Assembly: GCA_900465915.1 (NCBI GenBank)
Contig: UBKJ01000012.1
Coordinates: 20,143 to 84,142 of the forward strand
Direction: 5' to 3'
DNA length: 64,000 bases
Source of the DNA: Hyphomicrobiales bacterium
Lineage (GTDB): Bacteria; Pseudomonadota; Alphaproteobacteria; Rhizobiales; Rhizobiaceae
Position 1 is the first letter of the stretch. Every line of letters starts with the position of its first letter. The notes under the pieces are model-generated. The model was not told the DNA's origin and searched no databases. It saw only the letters and a list, made by a program, of their open reading frames with translations. The translations under genes were made by a program, and so were the position numbers. Below are positions 47,434 to 55,707 of this stretch, one piece after another.

Positions 47434-47509
47434 AACATACTGCCCTATTGCCTTATTGCCCTACTGCCTTAATCACCCTACTCCCCTACTCCCCTACTAC
47501 TCCCCTAAC
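47434..47509 (-). repeat. Octamer array, right arm of inverted pair 2 (contains WD40 gene stop)
   Basis: On the leftward strand: TTAGGGGAGTAG, GGGGAGTA units, a degenerate GGGTGATT, then AGGCAGTA, GGGCAATA, AGGCAATA, GGGCAGTA and TATGTT. The stop TAG of the WD40 gene (47499-47497) is part of the array. Unit order mirrors the left arm. Confidence 0.94.
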
Positions 47510-48471
47510 GCAACCACTCCACATTCCCCGACCTCCGATCCAAAAGCCAGGCGCTGGCCTTCGTCGTCCCAGCCGAGGCTGGCGATGGCGGCCTTTCCGG
47601 GGCGGCGGAGGAGGACTTCGCGGTTGTCGGCGAAGCGGACCAGCAGCACCATGCCGTCATTATAGCCGATGGCGACGATCTCCTCCTGCGGGTGGCAGGC
47701 GACGGCGGTCACCATGCTGTCGCCGCGCATGCCCAGCTCCAGCGGGGCCTTGCCCATCGGGCCGTCCTTGCCCGCAAACGGCCAGACGATCGCCGCCGGC
47801 GCGCCGGAGGTGGCGAGCCATTTGCCCTTGGCGCTCCACGACCAGTCCTTCACCTTGGCCGGATAGCCGGTCATGCGCATGTTGCGCGCGTCGTCGAGGC
47901 GCCAGCCGTGCAGGGCGTTCTCCTGCATCGAGGTGATGAGGAAGCGGCCGTCCGGCGAGAAGGTCGCGCCGATATGCGCGCCTTTCCATTCGAGCTCCAC
48001 CGGCTTCGAATCCGTCCCGGTCCAGATCAGCGTCGCGCCGTTGTAGCGCGCGATCGCCATGCGCTGGCCCTTGGGCGCGAAGGCCACGCCCTCGACGCTG
48101 CGCGGCTGGGCATAGTCGCGCAGCGCGCCGTCGGCCGTGCGCGCGAAGGCCGAGCGGCCGGAGGCGAAGCCCACCGTGCCCGATGGGCCGCTCGCCACCG
48201 CCGTGATCCATTTGCGCGGCAGATGGGCGAGGTCATGCAAGCTTCCGTCGGCGTCGACGCGGCGCACATGGCCGTCCTCGCCGCCGGTGATCAGCGCCTT
48301 GCCGTCCATGGACAGCGTGGCGCTCAGAAGCCCGTCATGGGCCTGGATGGTCTTGTGGCCGTCGTCCAGCCGGTGGACGCTTCCGTCGGCCAGGGCGAAG
48401 AAGGGGACCCCGCGCAGGAAGCGCGCGAGGAGGCAATGACCGTCGAGGTCGAGAGGCGCGACTGTCGGCAT
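47497..48471 (-). CDS. WD40-repeat protein
   Basis: A 324-residue beta-propeller protein without signal peptide. About seven blades can be seen, with repeated units such as AHDGLLSATLSMDGKALITGGEDGHVRRVD and GAHIGATFSPDGRFLITS. It probably acts as a scaffold, and its close spacing (3 bp) to the COG0523 GTPase gene upstream suggests shared expression and perhaps function in metal handling. The last residues (ALGE) and stop are encoded by an octamer array. Confidence 0.88.
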   Translation of the reverse strand: MPTVAPLDLDGHCLLARFLRGVPFFALADGSVHRLDDGHKTIQAHDGLLSATLSMDGKALITGGEDGHVRRVDADGSLHDLAHLPRKWITAVASGPSGTVGFASGRSAFARTADGALRDYAQPRSVEGVAFAPKGQRMAIARYNGATLIWTGTDSKPVELEWKGAHIGATFSPDGRFLITSMQENALHGWRLDDARNMRMTGYPAKVKDWSWSAKGKWLATSGAPAAIVWPFAGKDGPMGKAPLELGMRGDSMVTAVACHPQEEIVAIGYNDGMVLLVRFADNREVLLRRPGKAAIASLGWDDEGQRLAFGSEVGECGVVALGE

Positions 48472-48474
48472 GGG

Positions 48475-49593
48475 TCAGCGGCACGCCTCGAAGCCGGCCT
48501 TGAGCGCCGCCGGATCCAGCTCGCGCCCGATGAAGACCAGCCGGCTCTCGCGCTTCTCGCCGTCCTTCCACGGGCGCTGATGGTCGCCCTCGATGATCAT
48601 GTGCACGCCCTGCACCACATAGCGGTCGGGGTCGTCCCGGAAGGCGATGATGCCCTTGAGGCGCAGGATGTTCGGCCCCTGCGTCTGGGTGATGTTCTGG
48701 ACCCAGGGGAAGAATTTCGCCGGGTCCAGCTCGTCGGCGCGCAGCGACACCGAGGTCACCGTCACGTCGTGGATCGGCGAGGCGTGGCCGTGATCATGGT
48801 GGTGATGGTCGTGGTCGCAATCGGGACCGCAGGCGTGGTCGTGATCGTGATGATGGTGGTGGCCGTGATCGTGGTCGTGATGGTGATGGTCGCAATCCGG
48901 GCCGCAGACATGGTCCGGGTCGTCATGGTCGAGGAAATGCGGATCGGCCTCCAGCACGCGCTTGAGGTCGAAGGCGCCGCGGTCGAGCACCCGGTCGAGC
49001 GGGATCGAGGCGCGTGTCGTGCGGTGGATGACGGCGTGCGGGTTGATGGCGCGCACGGTGGCCTCGACCGCCGCCAGCTCCTCCGGCGTGACCAGGTCGG
49101 TCTTGTTGACCAGCACCACGTCGGCGAAGGCGATCTGGTCCTCGGCCTCGCGGCTGTCCTTCAGCCGCAGCGGCAGGTGCTTGGCGTCGACCAGCGCCAC
49201 CACGGCGTCGAGGCCGGTCTTGGCGCGCACGTCGTCGTCCATGAAGAAGGTCTGCGCCACGGGCACCGGGTCGGCGAGGCCGGTCGTCTCCACCACGATG
49301 GCGTCGAAGCGGCCCGGACGGCGCATCAGCCCTTCCACCACGCGGATCAGGTCGCCGCGCACGGTGCAGCAGATGCAGCCGTTGTTCATCTCGTAGATTT
49401 CCTCGTCCGACTCGACGATCAGGTCGTTGTCGATGCCGATCTCGCCGAATTCGTTGACGATCACCGCATAGCGCTTGCCGTGGTTTTCGGTGAGGATGCG
49501 GTTGAGAAGGGTGGTCTTGCCGGAGCCGAGATACCCGGTCAGGACGGTGACGGGGATGCGACCGGCTTCGGCGCCTGCTTCTGCTTGGCTCAT
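48475..49593 (-). CDS. COG0523 (CobW/ZigA-like) metal-chaperone GTPase with duplicated His-rich insert
   Basis: A 372-residue G3E GTPase. Walker A TGYLGSGKTTLL (19-30), the metal-binding CICC in NNGCICCTVRGDL (about 70-82), ETTGLADP and NKTDL are intact; the CobW C-terminal domain begins around 275. Between them an insert of about 50 residues contains two CGPDCDH units surrounded by His/Asp runs, a metal (likely zinc) store. A Zur-like box 65 bp upstream supports a zinc-starvation role. The downstream WD40 gene is three bases away. Confidence 0.93.
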   Translation of the reverse strand: MSQAEAGAEAGRIPVTVLTGYLGSGKTTLLNRILTENHGKRYAVIVNEFGEIGIDNDLIVESDEEIYEMNNGCICCTVRGDLIRVVEGLMRRPGRFDAIVVETTGLADPVPVAQTFFMDDDVRAKTGLDAVVALVDAKHLPLRLKDSREAEDQIAFADVVLVNKTDLVTPEELAAVEATVRAINPHAVIHRTTRASIPLDRVLDRGAFDLKRVLEADPHFLDHDDPDHVCGPDCDHHHHDHDHGHHHHHDHDHACGPDCDHDHHHHDHGHASPIHDVTVTSVSLRADELDPAKFFPWVQNITQTQGPNILRLKGIIAFRDDPDRYVVQGVHMIIEGDHQRPWKDGEKRESRLVFIGRELDPAALKAGFEACR

Positions 49594-49657
49594 GATGTGC
49601 CTCTCATGTTGGGTCGGGCCTTCATATAGGCGAAGACGCGCCCGAACGCCATATGCA

Positions 49658-49674
49658 ACGCTATACTATTACAT
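49658..49674. promoter_or_regulatory. Candidate Zur box of the COG0523 gene
   Basis: ACGCTATACTATTACAT fits the Zur consensus ATGTTATANTATAACAT at 13 of 16 defined positions and is centred about 73 bp before the GTPase ATG. It overlaps the end of the creatininase-family gene upstream, whose stop lies at 49669-49671. Regulation by zinc is inferred. Confidence 0.6.
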
Positions 49675-50433
49675 GGCCGGGGCGAGCCGCGCCGGGTCGA
49701 AACGGTCGACGTCGCGCAGCAGTTCGACGAAGCCGGCGACGGCGTGCGCGAGCAGCTTCTCGCCCGCCTCCGCGCTGGCCGAAGCCGCGTCGCCGGCCGC
49801 GCCGTCGGCGTTGAGGTCGCGCATCATCCAGCCGAAGGCGTGCGGGCCATAGGCGCGCAGGTGCTTGAATTCGCGGGCGAAATCGGCCTGCGCATTGGGG
49901 AAGCGCCGCGCCTTGGACATGTCGACCAGGTCGGGCCGCAGCGCCAGCATCACCGAGGTCTCGATGAAGCCGGCATGGATGTCGAGCGCCTTGTCCTCGG
50001 GCGAGATCAGCCCGTCGGGAACGCCGAAGCGGGTCCAGCTCGTCGCCACCGCCAGCATGCCGAGCCGCTGGCGCAGCTCGGTCGCCACGATCGCCATGAG
50101 CGGCGCGTTGCCGCCATGGGCGTTGAGCATGACGAGCTTGCGGAAGCCGCCGGCGTGCAGGTTCTCGCCGATGCTGATCCACTGGTTGACGGCCTCGGCG
50201 AAGGCGAGGCTCTTCGTGCCGGCCACGTCCATGTGCTCGATGGAATAACCCACCGGCTGGGCCGGCATGAAGTTGACGTCGAGGTCGGCGGGCAGGCTTT
50301 CGGCGGCGCGCGCCGCCACGCCCTCAGCGATGATCGTGTCGGTCTCGAAGGGAAGGTGCGGCCCGTGCTGCTCATGCGCGCCCAGCGGCAGGACGACGAT
50401 CCTGTCGCGATTCAGGTCCTGAGCGGCCCCCAT
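49669..50433 (-). CDS. Creatininase-family amidohydrolase
   Basis: A 254-residue metal-dependent hydrolase. Metal ligands lie in LPLGAHEQHGPHLPFETDT (about 15-33) and in MLNAHGGNAPLM (about 107-118), then HAGFIETS (about 155). Members hydrolyse creatinine or formamide-type amides; the substrate here is unknown. AAAGGAG precedes ATG 50433. It ends inside the zinc-box region of the next gene on the same strand. Confidence 0.9.
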   Translation of the reverse strand: MGAAQDLNRDRIVVLPLGAHEQHGPHLPFETDTIIAEGVAARAAESLPADLDVNFMPAQPVGYSIEHMDVAGTKSLAFAEAVNQWISIGENLHAGGFRKLVMLNAHGGNAPLMAIVATELRQRLGMLAVATSWTRFGVPDGLISPEDKALDIHAGFIETSVMLALRPDLVDMSKARRFPNAQADFAREFKHLRAYGPHAFGWMMRDLNADGAAGDAASASAEAGEKLLAHAVAGFVELLRDVDRFDPARLAPAM

Positions 50434-50570
50434 GAAGGCTCCTTTCGGTATGCATTGGCGGCGGACTCTAATCCGCCAATTCGCCAAGGGCAACAAAAGC
50501 TTGAGCTTTCATAAGTCGGACAATATTTTACGCTATGAAGGACGCGGCTGTTCGAGCGGCGAGGTGGGAT

Positions 50571-51059
50571 ATGAGCAAGGACGACAAGGCGGCCGCGCTG
50601 TACCGGCTGCAATCCGTGGCGCGGCTTTCGCGCACGGTTCTGGCGACGCGGCTTCTGGATCTCGGCCTCTACGCCGGGCAGGACGCGGTGATGCTGCAAC
50701 TGGCCGCCAATGACGGGCAGACGCCCGGCGTGCTGGCGCAGAAACTGAGCGTGCGCCCGCCGACGGTGACGAAAACCATCGCGCGGCTGCAGAGCCAGGG
50801 CTTCGTGGTCAAGCGCGCCTCCGAGACGGACCAGCGCCAGTCGCATGTCTATCTGACCGAGGCGGGGCTGGAGGCGATCAAGGCCATCGAGAAGTCGCTG
50901 CGCAAGACCGAGAAGGACATGCTGCGCGGCCTCGACAAGAAGGAGCGCAAGACCTTCCTCAAGACCTTGGCGCGCATCGAGGGCAACCTCGCCGTGCGCG
51001 GCTCGGCCCCGGCCCCCGCCGAGGAGCCCGAGCCCGACGAGGAGGAGGAAGCCGAATAG
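50571..51059 (+). CDS. MarR-family transcriptional regulator
   Basis: A 162-residue winged-helix regulator. The recognition region is GVLAQKLSVRPPTVTKTIARLQSQGFVVKRAS (about 56-87), followed by the wing SETDQRQSHVYLTEAG. An acidic tail (PAEEPEPDEEEEAE) is unusual for the family. GAGGTGG before ATG 50571 supports this start over 50535. It diverges from the creatininase-family gene, its plausible target. Confidence 0.9.
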   Translation: MSKDDKAAALYRLQSVARLSRTVLATRLLDLGLYAGQDAVMLQLAANDGQTPGVLAQKLSVRPPTVTKTIARLQSQGFVVKRASETDQRQSHVYLTEAGLEAIKAIEKSLRKTEKDMLRGLDKKERKTFLKTLARIEGNLAVRGSAPAPAEEPEPDEEEEAE

Positions 51060-51260
51060 GTGAGAACCGCCGCCTCGTCCCCCCGCGGCGGCGAAAAGGC
51101 TTCCAATTCAAGAATCGCAATGGCATAACCGTTCCCATGCGCGGCGGACAGGGCTTCCGGCGCGCATGCCGCCCGGTTGCGGAAACGGACGAGTTATATT
51201 AGCGCATGATGCGACGCCGGACGGCTCCGTCCGGCCGCGAATGCTCCAGGGGGAGGCGAC

Positions 51261-52277
51261 TTGGCCCAGAAGATCAAGCTTTCGACCATCGCTGACGCGC
51301 TCGGCGTTTCGACGGCTACCGTTTCGCTGGCGCTGCGCGACAGCCCCCTCGTCGCCGACCAGACGCGGGAGAAGATCAAGGAGCACGCCCGCGCCATCGG
51401 CTATATCTACAACCGCCGCGCGGCCAGCCTGCGCACCTCGCGCTCGGGCATCGTCGGCGTGGTGGTGCACGACATCATGAACCCGTTCTTCGCCGAGATC
51501 CTGCGCTCGATCGAGAGCGAGCTGGACCGCTCGCGCCAGACCTTCATCCTCTCCAACCATTACGACCAGCTCGAAAAGCAGCGCACCTTCATGGACACGC
51601 TGCTGCAACTGGGGGCGGACGGGGTGATCATGTCGCCGGCCATCGGCACGCCGCCCGAGGACATCCAGCTCGCCGAGGACAATGGCCTGCCGGTGGTGCT
51701 GATCGCGCGCAGCGTCGAGGGCGCGTCGGCGCCGGTCTTCCGCGGCGACGACGCCTATGGCGTCGGCCTCGCCACCAACCATCTGATCTCGCTCGGCCAC
51801 ACCCGCATCGCCATGATCGGCGGCACCGACCAGACCTCGACCGGCCGCGACCGCTACCGCGGCTATGTGCAGGCGATGGAGCGCGCCGGGCTGGAGGCGC
51901 GGCCGGAATGGCGCATCGCCGGGCCGCGCACCAAGCAGGCGGGCTTCGAGGTGGCGCCGCAATTCCTGGCGCTGAAGGACAAGCCCACCGCCGCCGTGTG
52001 CTGGAACGACCTGACCGCCATCGGCCTGATGAGCGGCATCGCCCGCGCCGGTCTTGTCCCCGGCGAGGACATCTCCGTCACCGGCTATGACGACCTCGAG
52101 GAGGCGGCCATCGCCACCCCGGCGCTGACCACCGTCTGGAACGGCCAGCGCGAGGTCGGCCGCTGCGCCGCGCGCGCGCTCCTCGACCAGCTCAACGGCG
52201 CGGCGGTGTCCGCGACGCAGGAGCTGATCAAGCCGGAACTGCATATCCGCCAGTCCACATCCAAACCAAAGCAATAG
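51261..52277 (+). CDS. LacI-family transcriptional regulator
   Basis: A 338-residue repressor with the N-terminal helix-turn-helix STIADALGVSTATVSLALRD (8-27), hinge RRAASLRTSRSG and a sugar-binding-protein-like effector domain (GVVVHDIMNPFFAEIL; VTGYDDLEEA). Start is TTG 51261 preceded by AGGGGGAGG. Eight bases separate it from the 2-hydroxyacid dehydrogenase gene, so it probably controls that gene and senses a related metabolite. Confidence 0.93.
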   Translation: MAQKIKLSTIADALGVSTATVSLALRDSPLVADQTREKIKEHARAIGYIYNRRAASLRTSRSGIVGVVVHDIMNPFFAEILRSIESELDRSRQTFILSNHYDQLEKQRTFMDTLLQLGADGVIMSPAIGTPPEDIQLAEDNGLPVVLIARSVEGASAPVFRGDDAYGVGLATNHLISLGHTRIAMIGGTDQTSTGRDRYRGYVQAMERAGLEARPEWRIAGPRTKQAGFEVAPQFLALKDKPTAAVCWNDLTAIGLMSGIARAGLVPGEDISVTGYDDLEEAAIATPALTTVWNGQREVGRCAARALLDQLNGAAVSATQELIKPELHIRQSTSKPKQ

Positions 52278-52285
52278 GTCTCAGC

Positions 52286-53260
52286 ATGACAAGCCGCGAC
52301 GCCACCATCCTGGTGCTCGGAAACTTCAACGACTACGCCGTCGCGCGGCTGGAGCGCGAATTCTCCGTGCGCCGCATCCCCGAGGGCGACACGGCGCTGC
52401 TGGACCCGGCCTGGGCCGGGCAGGTGCGCGGCGTCGCCAGCATGTCGACCGTCGACGCGGCGCTGATCGACGCGCTGCCGGCGCTGGAGATCGTCGGCAA
52501 TTTCGGCGTCGGCTACGACGCCGTCGACGCCAAGCACGCCGCCGCCAAGAACATCATGGTCACCAACACGCCCGACGTGCTGACCGACGAGGTGGCTGAC
52601 GTCGCCATCGGCTTGCTGATCGACACGGTGCGCGAATTGTCGCGGGCCGAGGCCTATCTGCGCCAGGGCCGCTGGGCGGCCGAGGGCGCCTATCCGCAAT
52701 CCAAGCTCTCCTTGCGCGGGCGCAAGGTCGGCATTTTCGGCCTCGGCCGCATCGGCAAGGCGGTCGCCCGCCGCATCGAAGGCTTTGGCCTGCCCATCGC
52801 CTATCACAACCGCCGCAAGGCCGACGACGTCGCCTACGACTATTATCCGAGCCTCGTCGAACTGGCTTCGGCGGTCGACACGCTGATCCTCGTCGCCCCC
52901 GGCGGGGCGGAGACGGCCAACGCGGTCAACGCCGAGGTGCTGAAGGCGCTGGGCCCGGACGGGGTGCTGATCAATATCGGCCGCGGCTCGCTGGTGGCCG
53001 AGGCGGCGCTGGCCGAGGCGCTGGAGCAGGGCGTCATCGCCGCCGCCGGCCTCGACGTCTTCGCCGACGAGCCGAACGTGCCGCGGCGCCTCCTCGACGC
53101 GCCCAACACGGTGTTCCTGCCGCACATCGCCTCCGCCTCGCAAAAAACCCGCCGCGCCATGGCCGACCTCGTCGTCGACAACCTCATCGCATGGTTCGAG
53201 AAGGGCGAGGCGCTGACGCCCGTGCCGGAGGCGGCTGGGGTGAAGGCAGTAAGGCAATAG
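52286..53260 (+). CDS. D-isomer-specific 2-hydroxyacid dehydrogenase
   Basis: A 324-residue NAD(P)H enzyme, most like glyoxylate/hydroxypyruvate reductases. Substrate loop VGNFGVGYDAVD (about 71-82), Rossmann motif GLGRIGKAVARR (about 153-164), catalytic Arg in NIGRGSLV, Glu in DVFADEP and His in LPHIASAS (about 288). The final residues AVRQ and stop TAG are encoded by an octamer array, implying that the ancestral C-terminus was replaced. Cotranscribed with the LacI regulator. Confidence 0.92.
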   Translation: MTSRDATILVLGNFNDYAVARLEREFSVRRIPEGDTALLDPAWAGQVRGVASMSTVDAALIDALPALEIVGNFGVGYDAVDAKHAAAKNIMVTNTPDVLTDEVADVAIGLLIDTVRELSRAEAYLRQGRWAAEGAYPQSKLSLRGRKVGIFGLGRIGKAVARRIEGFGLPIAYHNRRKADDVAYDYYPSLVELASAVDTLILVAPGGAETANAVNAEVLKALGPDGVLINIGRGSLVAEAALAEALEQGVIAAAGLDVFADEPNVPRRLLDAPNTVFLPHIASASQKTRRAMADLVVDNLIAWFEKGEALTPVPEAAGVKAVRQ

Positions 53261-53316
53261 GGCAATAAGGCAGTATGTTAGGGGAGTAGGGGAATAAGGG
53301 AGTAGGGGAGTATGTT
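53243..53316 (+). repeat. Double octamer array, left arm of nested inverted pair 3
   Basis: Two consecutive sub-arrays, each closing with TATGTT: a GGGC/AGGC type (53243-53279, includes the dehydrogenase stop at 53258-53260) and a GGGG type (53280-53316). The second is the exact reverse complement of 53602-53638 over 37 bp. The GGGG part has four runs of three or more G within 31 bases, a canonical G-quadruplex pattern. Confidence 0.95.
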
Positions 53317-53600
53317 TATCGGGTGGGATGGTTCTCGCCCGATGGACTTGGAACATATTTCCCTATTCTTATTTCGTGCTCTCCCTTTGCATGTCGCCTG
53401 TTGTCTTTTGCTTCGCCGCTTTGGCGGCGTGGGGCCGGCCTTGACCTCGCAGGTGGGCCCGAACGCGCCGCCGCATCTTTTTCAACGCATCCAATAAGAT
53501 ATCTCCGCGTCTCCGCCTCGCATCACCGAGGCGGGCGGACTTCATGCGCATAGTGCTAGGATGTTGGAAACGGGCGAGGATAGTGGCCAGTATGCTACCT
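53317..53600. other. Spacer between the arms of nested pair 3
   Basis: About 284 bases with no recognisable gene. It contains short open frames only, none with a ribosome site and none resembling a known family. It behaves as the loop of a large palindromic structure. Confidence 0.5.
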
Positions 53601-53675
53601 AAACATACTCCCCTACTCCCTTATTCCCCTACTCCCCTAACATACTGCCCTACTGCCCTACTGCCCTATTGCCCT
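53601..53675 (-). repeat. Double octamer array, right arm of nested inverted pair 3
   Basis: Mirror of the left arm: the GGGG-type sub-array (53602-53638, perfect match to the other arm) is inside and the GGGC-type (53639-53675) outside. The stop TAG of the gene at 53658-54428 lies within it. Confidence 0.95.
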
Positions 53676-54428
53676 CACCCGGGCATGCCGCCGCACGGCC
53701 TCGCCGAACGCCTCGAAGATGCGGCGGGAGGGGGCGTCGCTTTTGGCCCAGTATTCCGGGTGCCATTGCACGCCGACGACGAAGCCCTTGGCGTCCTTGA
53801 CCGAGACGGCCTCGACGGTGCCGTCGTCGGCCACCGCCTCGACGGCGAGCCCGGGAGCCAGCCGGTCGACGGCCTGGCGGTGGACGGAGTTCACGCGCAC
53901 GCTGTCCTCGTCGAGGATGCGCGCCAGGCAGGAATCGGGGCTGATCTTCACCGGGTGGCGGATGGCGAAGCGCTCGGCCTGCGTGCCTTGCTCCGGCGCG
54001 CGGTGGTCCATGCGGCCGGCCATGGCCTGAATCTCGGTGGCGAGCGTGCCGCCCAGCGCCACGTTCAGCTCCTGCATGCCGCGGCAGATGGCCAGCACCG
54101 GCACGCCGCGCTCGATCGCCGCGCGCAGCAGCGGCAGCGAGGTGGCGTCGCGGGCGTCGTCATAGGGCTCGAAGGCGGCGGAAGGCTCGACGCCGTAGAG
54201 GCTGGGATTGACGTTGGATTTCGCGCCGGTCACCAAGAGGCCGTCCACGCCGGCCAGCACGGCGTCGAGGTCGACGCGGTCGCCGAAGCTCGGCACCAGG
54301 ACGGGGGTGACGCCGGCCACGTCGACGGCGGCGGCCAGATATTGTTCGGGGGCTGCGTGCCAGACATAGTTCTCGAAGGACTTGACGTCGGTGGGAACGG
54401 CGACGAGCGGGCGGGAGGCGTGGGGCAT
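53658..54428 (-). CDS. Gamma-glutamyl-gamma-aminobutyrate hydrolase-like (peptidase C26) protein
   Basis: A 256-residue class I glutamine amidotransferase-type hydrolase. Nucleophile Cys in VLAICRGMQELN (about 115), His in GVQWHPEYWA (about 225) and Glu two residues later; VTGAKSNVNPSLYG marks the PuuD-like group. It probably hydrolyses gamma-glutamyl amides such as those of the putrescine pathway. The tail AIGQ and the stop are array-derived. Confidence 0.9.
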   Translation of the reverse strand: MPHASRPLVAVPTDVKSFENYVWHAAPEQYLAAAVDVAGVTPVLVPSFGDRVDLDAVLAGVDGLLVTGAKSNVNPSLYGVEPSAAFEPYDDARDATSLPLLRAAIERGVPVLAICRGMQELNVALGGTLATEIQAMAGRMDHRAPEQGTQAERFAIRHPVKISPDSCLARILDEDSVRVNSVHRQAVDRLAPGLAVEAVADDGTVEAVSVKDAKGFVVGVQWHPEYWAKSDAPSRRIFEAFGEAVRRHARVRAIGQ

Positions 54429-54535
54429 GATGGCGGGGTCCGTGCGATAAAAGACGGCGGCGAAAGGCGCGCCGAGTGGTTCCGGTTTTAGCCGAATTGC
54501 GCTAGGGAGGAAACAGGGGACATTTCGAGGGGATC

Positions 54536-55282
54536 ATGACAGACGACGGGATTTTCTGCGTCGCCGGCAAGGTCGTCGCCGTGACCGGCGGCTCGTCCGG
54601 GCTGGGACGGCATATGGTGCATGTGCTGGCGCGCCATGGCGCGCGGGTGATTTCCATCTCGCGCAGCCATGAGGGGGAGAGTTTCTGCCCTTCCGGCGGC
54701 GAGGTGCTGGAGGTGATGGCCGACGTCACCCGCCCCGACGAGGTGGAGCGCGCCTTCGACGAGGGCGAGCGGCGCTTCGGCCCGCTGACGGCGCTGGTCA
54801 ACAACGCCGGCGTGGCCGAGATGGCGCGCGCCATCGACGCGACGCCGGCCATGGTCGAGCATATGTTCGCGGTCAACGTCACGGGCGCCTTCTTCACGGC
54901 GCAGGCGGCGGCGCGGCGCATGATGGGGCGCGGCGGCGGGGCGATCGTCAACGTCACCAGCATCCTCGCCGAGCGGCCGCAGAAGGGAACGGCCGTCTAT
55001 GCGATGACCAAGGCCAGCGTCACCCAGATGACGCGGGCGCTGGCGCTGGAATGGGCCGCGCACGACATCCGCGTCAACGCCATCGCGCCGGGCTGGTTTC
55101 CCACCCGCATGAACGCCGCGCAACTGGCCGGCCCGGCCGAAGGCTACCTGCGCGGCCGCAACCCGATGCGCCGCCTCGGCGAACCGCGCGACCTCGACGG
55201 CGTGGCGCTCATGCTCGTCTCCGACGCCAGCCGCTACATGACCGGCGCGGTGCTGACCGTGGACGGCGGCCATAATCTGTAA
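54536..55282 (+). CDS. SDR-family oxidoreductase
   Basis: A 248-residue classical SDR. Cofactor motif TGGSSGLG (18-25), NNAG (about 90), Ser in NVTSILAE and catalytic YAMTK (about 157-161), ending in TVDGGHNL. Substrate unknown. GAGGGGATC before ATG 54536. It diverges from the C26 hydrolase gene, and the two share a 107-bp promoter region. Confidence 0.9.
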   Translation: MTDDGIFCVAGKVVAVTGGSSGLGRHMVHVLARHGARVISISRSHEGESFCPSGGEVLEVMADVTRPDEVERAFDEGERRFGPLTALVNNAGVAEMARAIDATPAMVEHMFAVNVTGAFFTAQAAARRMMGRGGGAIVNVTSILAERPQKGTAVYAMTKASVTQMTRALALEWAAHDIRVNAIAPGWFPTRMNAAQLAGPAEGYLRGRNPMRRLGEPRDLDGVALMLVSDASRYMTGAVLTVDGGHNL

Positions 55283-55707
55283 AGGCCGCTTCGGCGCGCT
55301 GGTCGGTTCACGAACAAGGCCAGCGTCGCCCGGGTGACGCCGGAATGTCTGCGCTTGCTTCAAAGCGATCAGCCTCGGCCTCGCGTTTCGCCGCCTCCAG
55401 TCGTCCTCAGTGTCGAGAATCTGCGACTGCTTCCGCTTCGGCGCCCAGGATTTGCACGCCGCCATTGCCGACCGCCTCCGACGCCATCTGCGTGGCGCGG
55501 ATTTCGTCCGGCTCGCGCATGAACAGCCTCGACCACACGCATCGACCTGCTTCAATCCGAAATATTCGCCCACCCATCCCAGGTTGCATTAGCAAAAACT
55601 ATGCGCGGCTGTCGCGAAGACTTTCACAACTGTCGGTGGATGGTGTGACAGCTTTCACTTTAACTGGATGAAACGTATTTTTAATGCATCCGTGAGATTT
55701 TTTTCCT
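55283..55707. other. Intergenic region, possible decayed coding sequence
   Basis: No intact gene in 425 bases. Leftward, frames read REPDEIRATQMASEAVGN and, past a stop, RLEAAKREAEADRFEASAD, which look like helical linker sequence of a chemoreceptor-type protein, but frames are broken. The part from 55590 on is AT-richer and should hold the promoter of the GGDEF-EAL gene. Confidence 0.4.

Noticed and set aside
47692..49629. Frame antisense to the WD40 and COG0523 genes rich in Val/Met/Ile
   Set aside because: The hydrophobic stretch is only the complement of the His/Asp-rich insert codons.
55334..55671. Several short frames between the SDR and GGDEF-EAL genes
   Set aside because: Overlapping in different phases, no ribosome sites; at best remnants of a chemoreceptor-like sequence.
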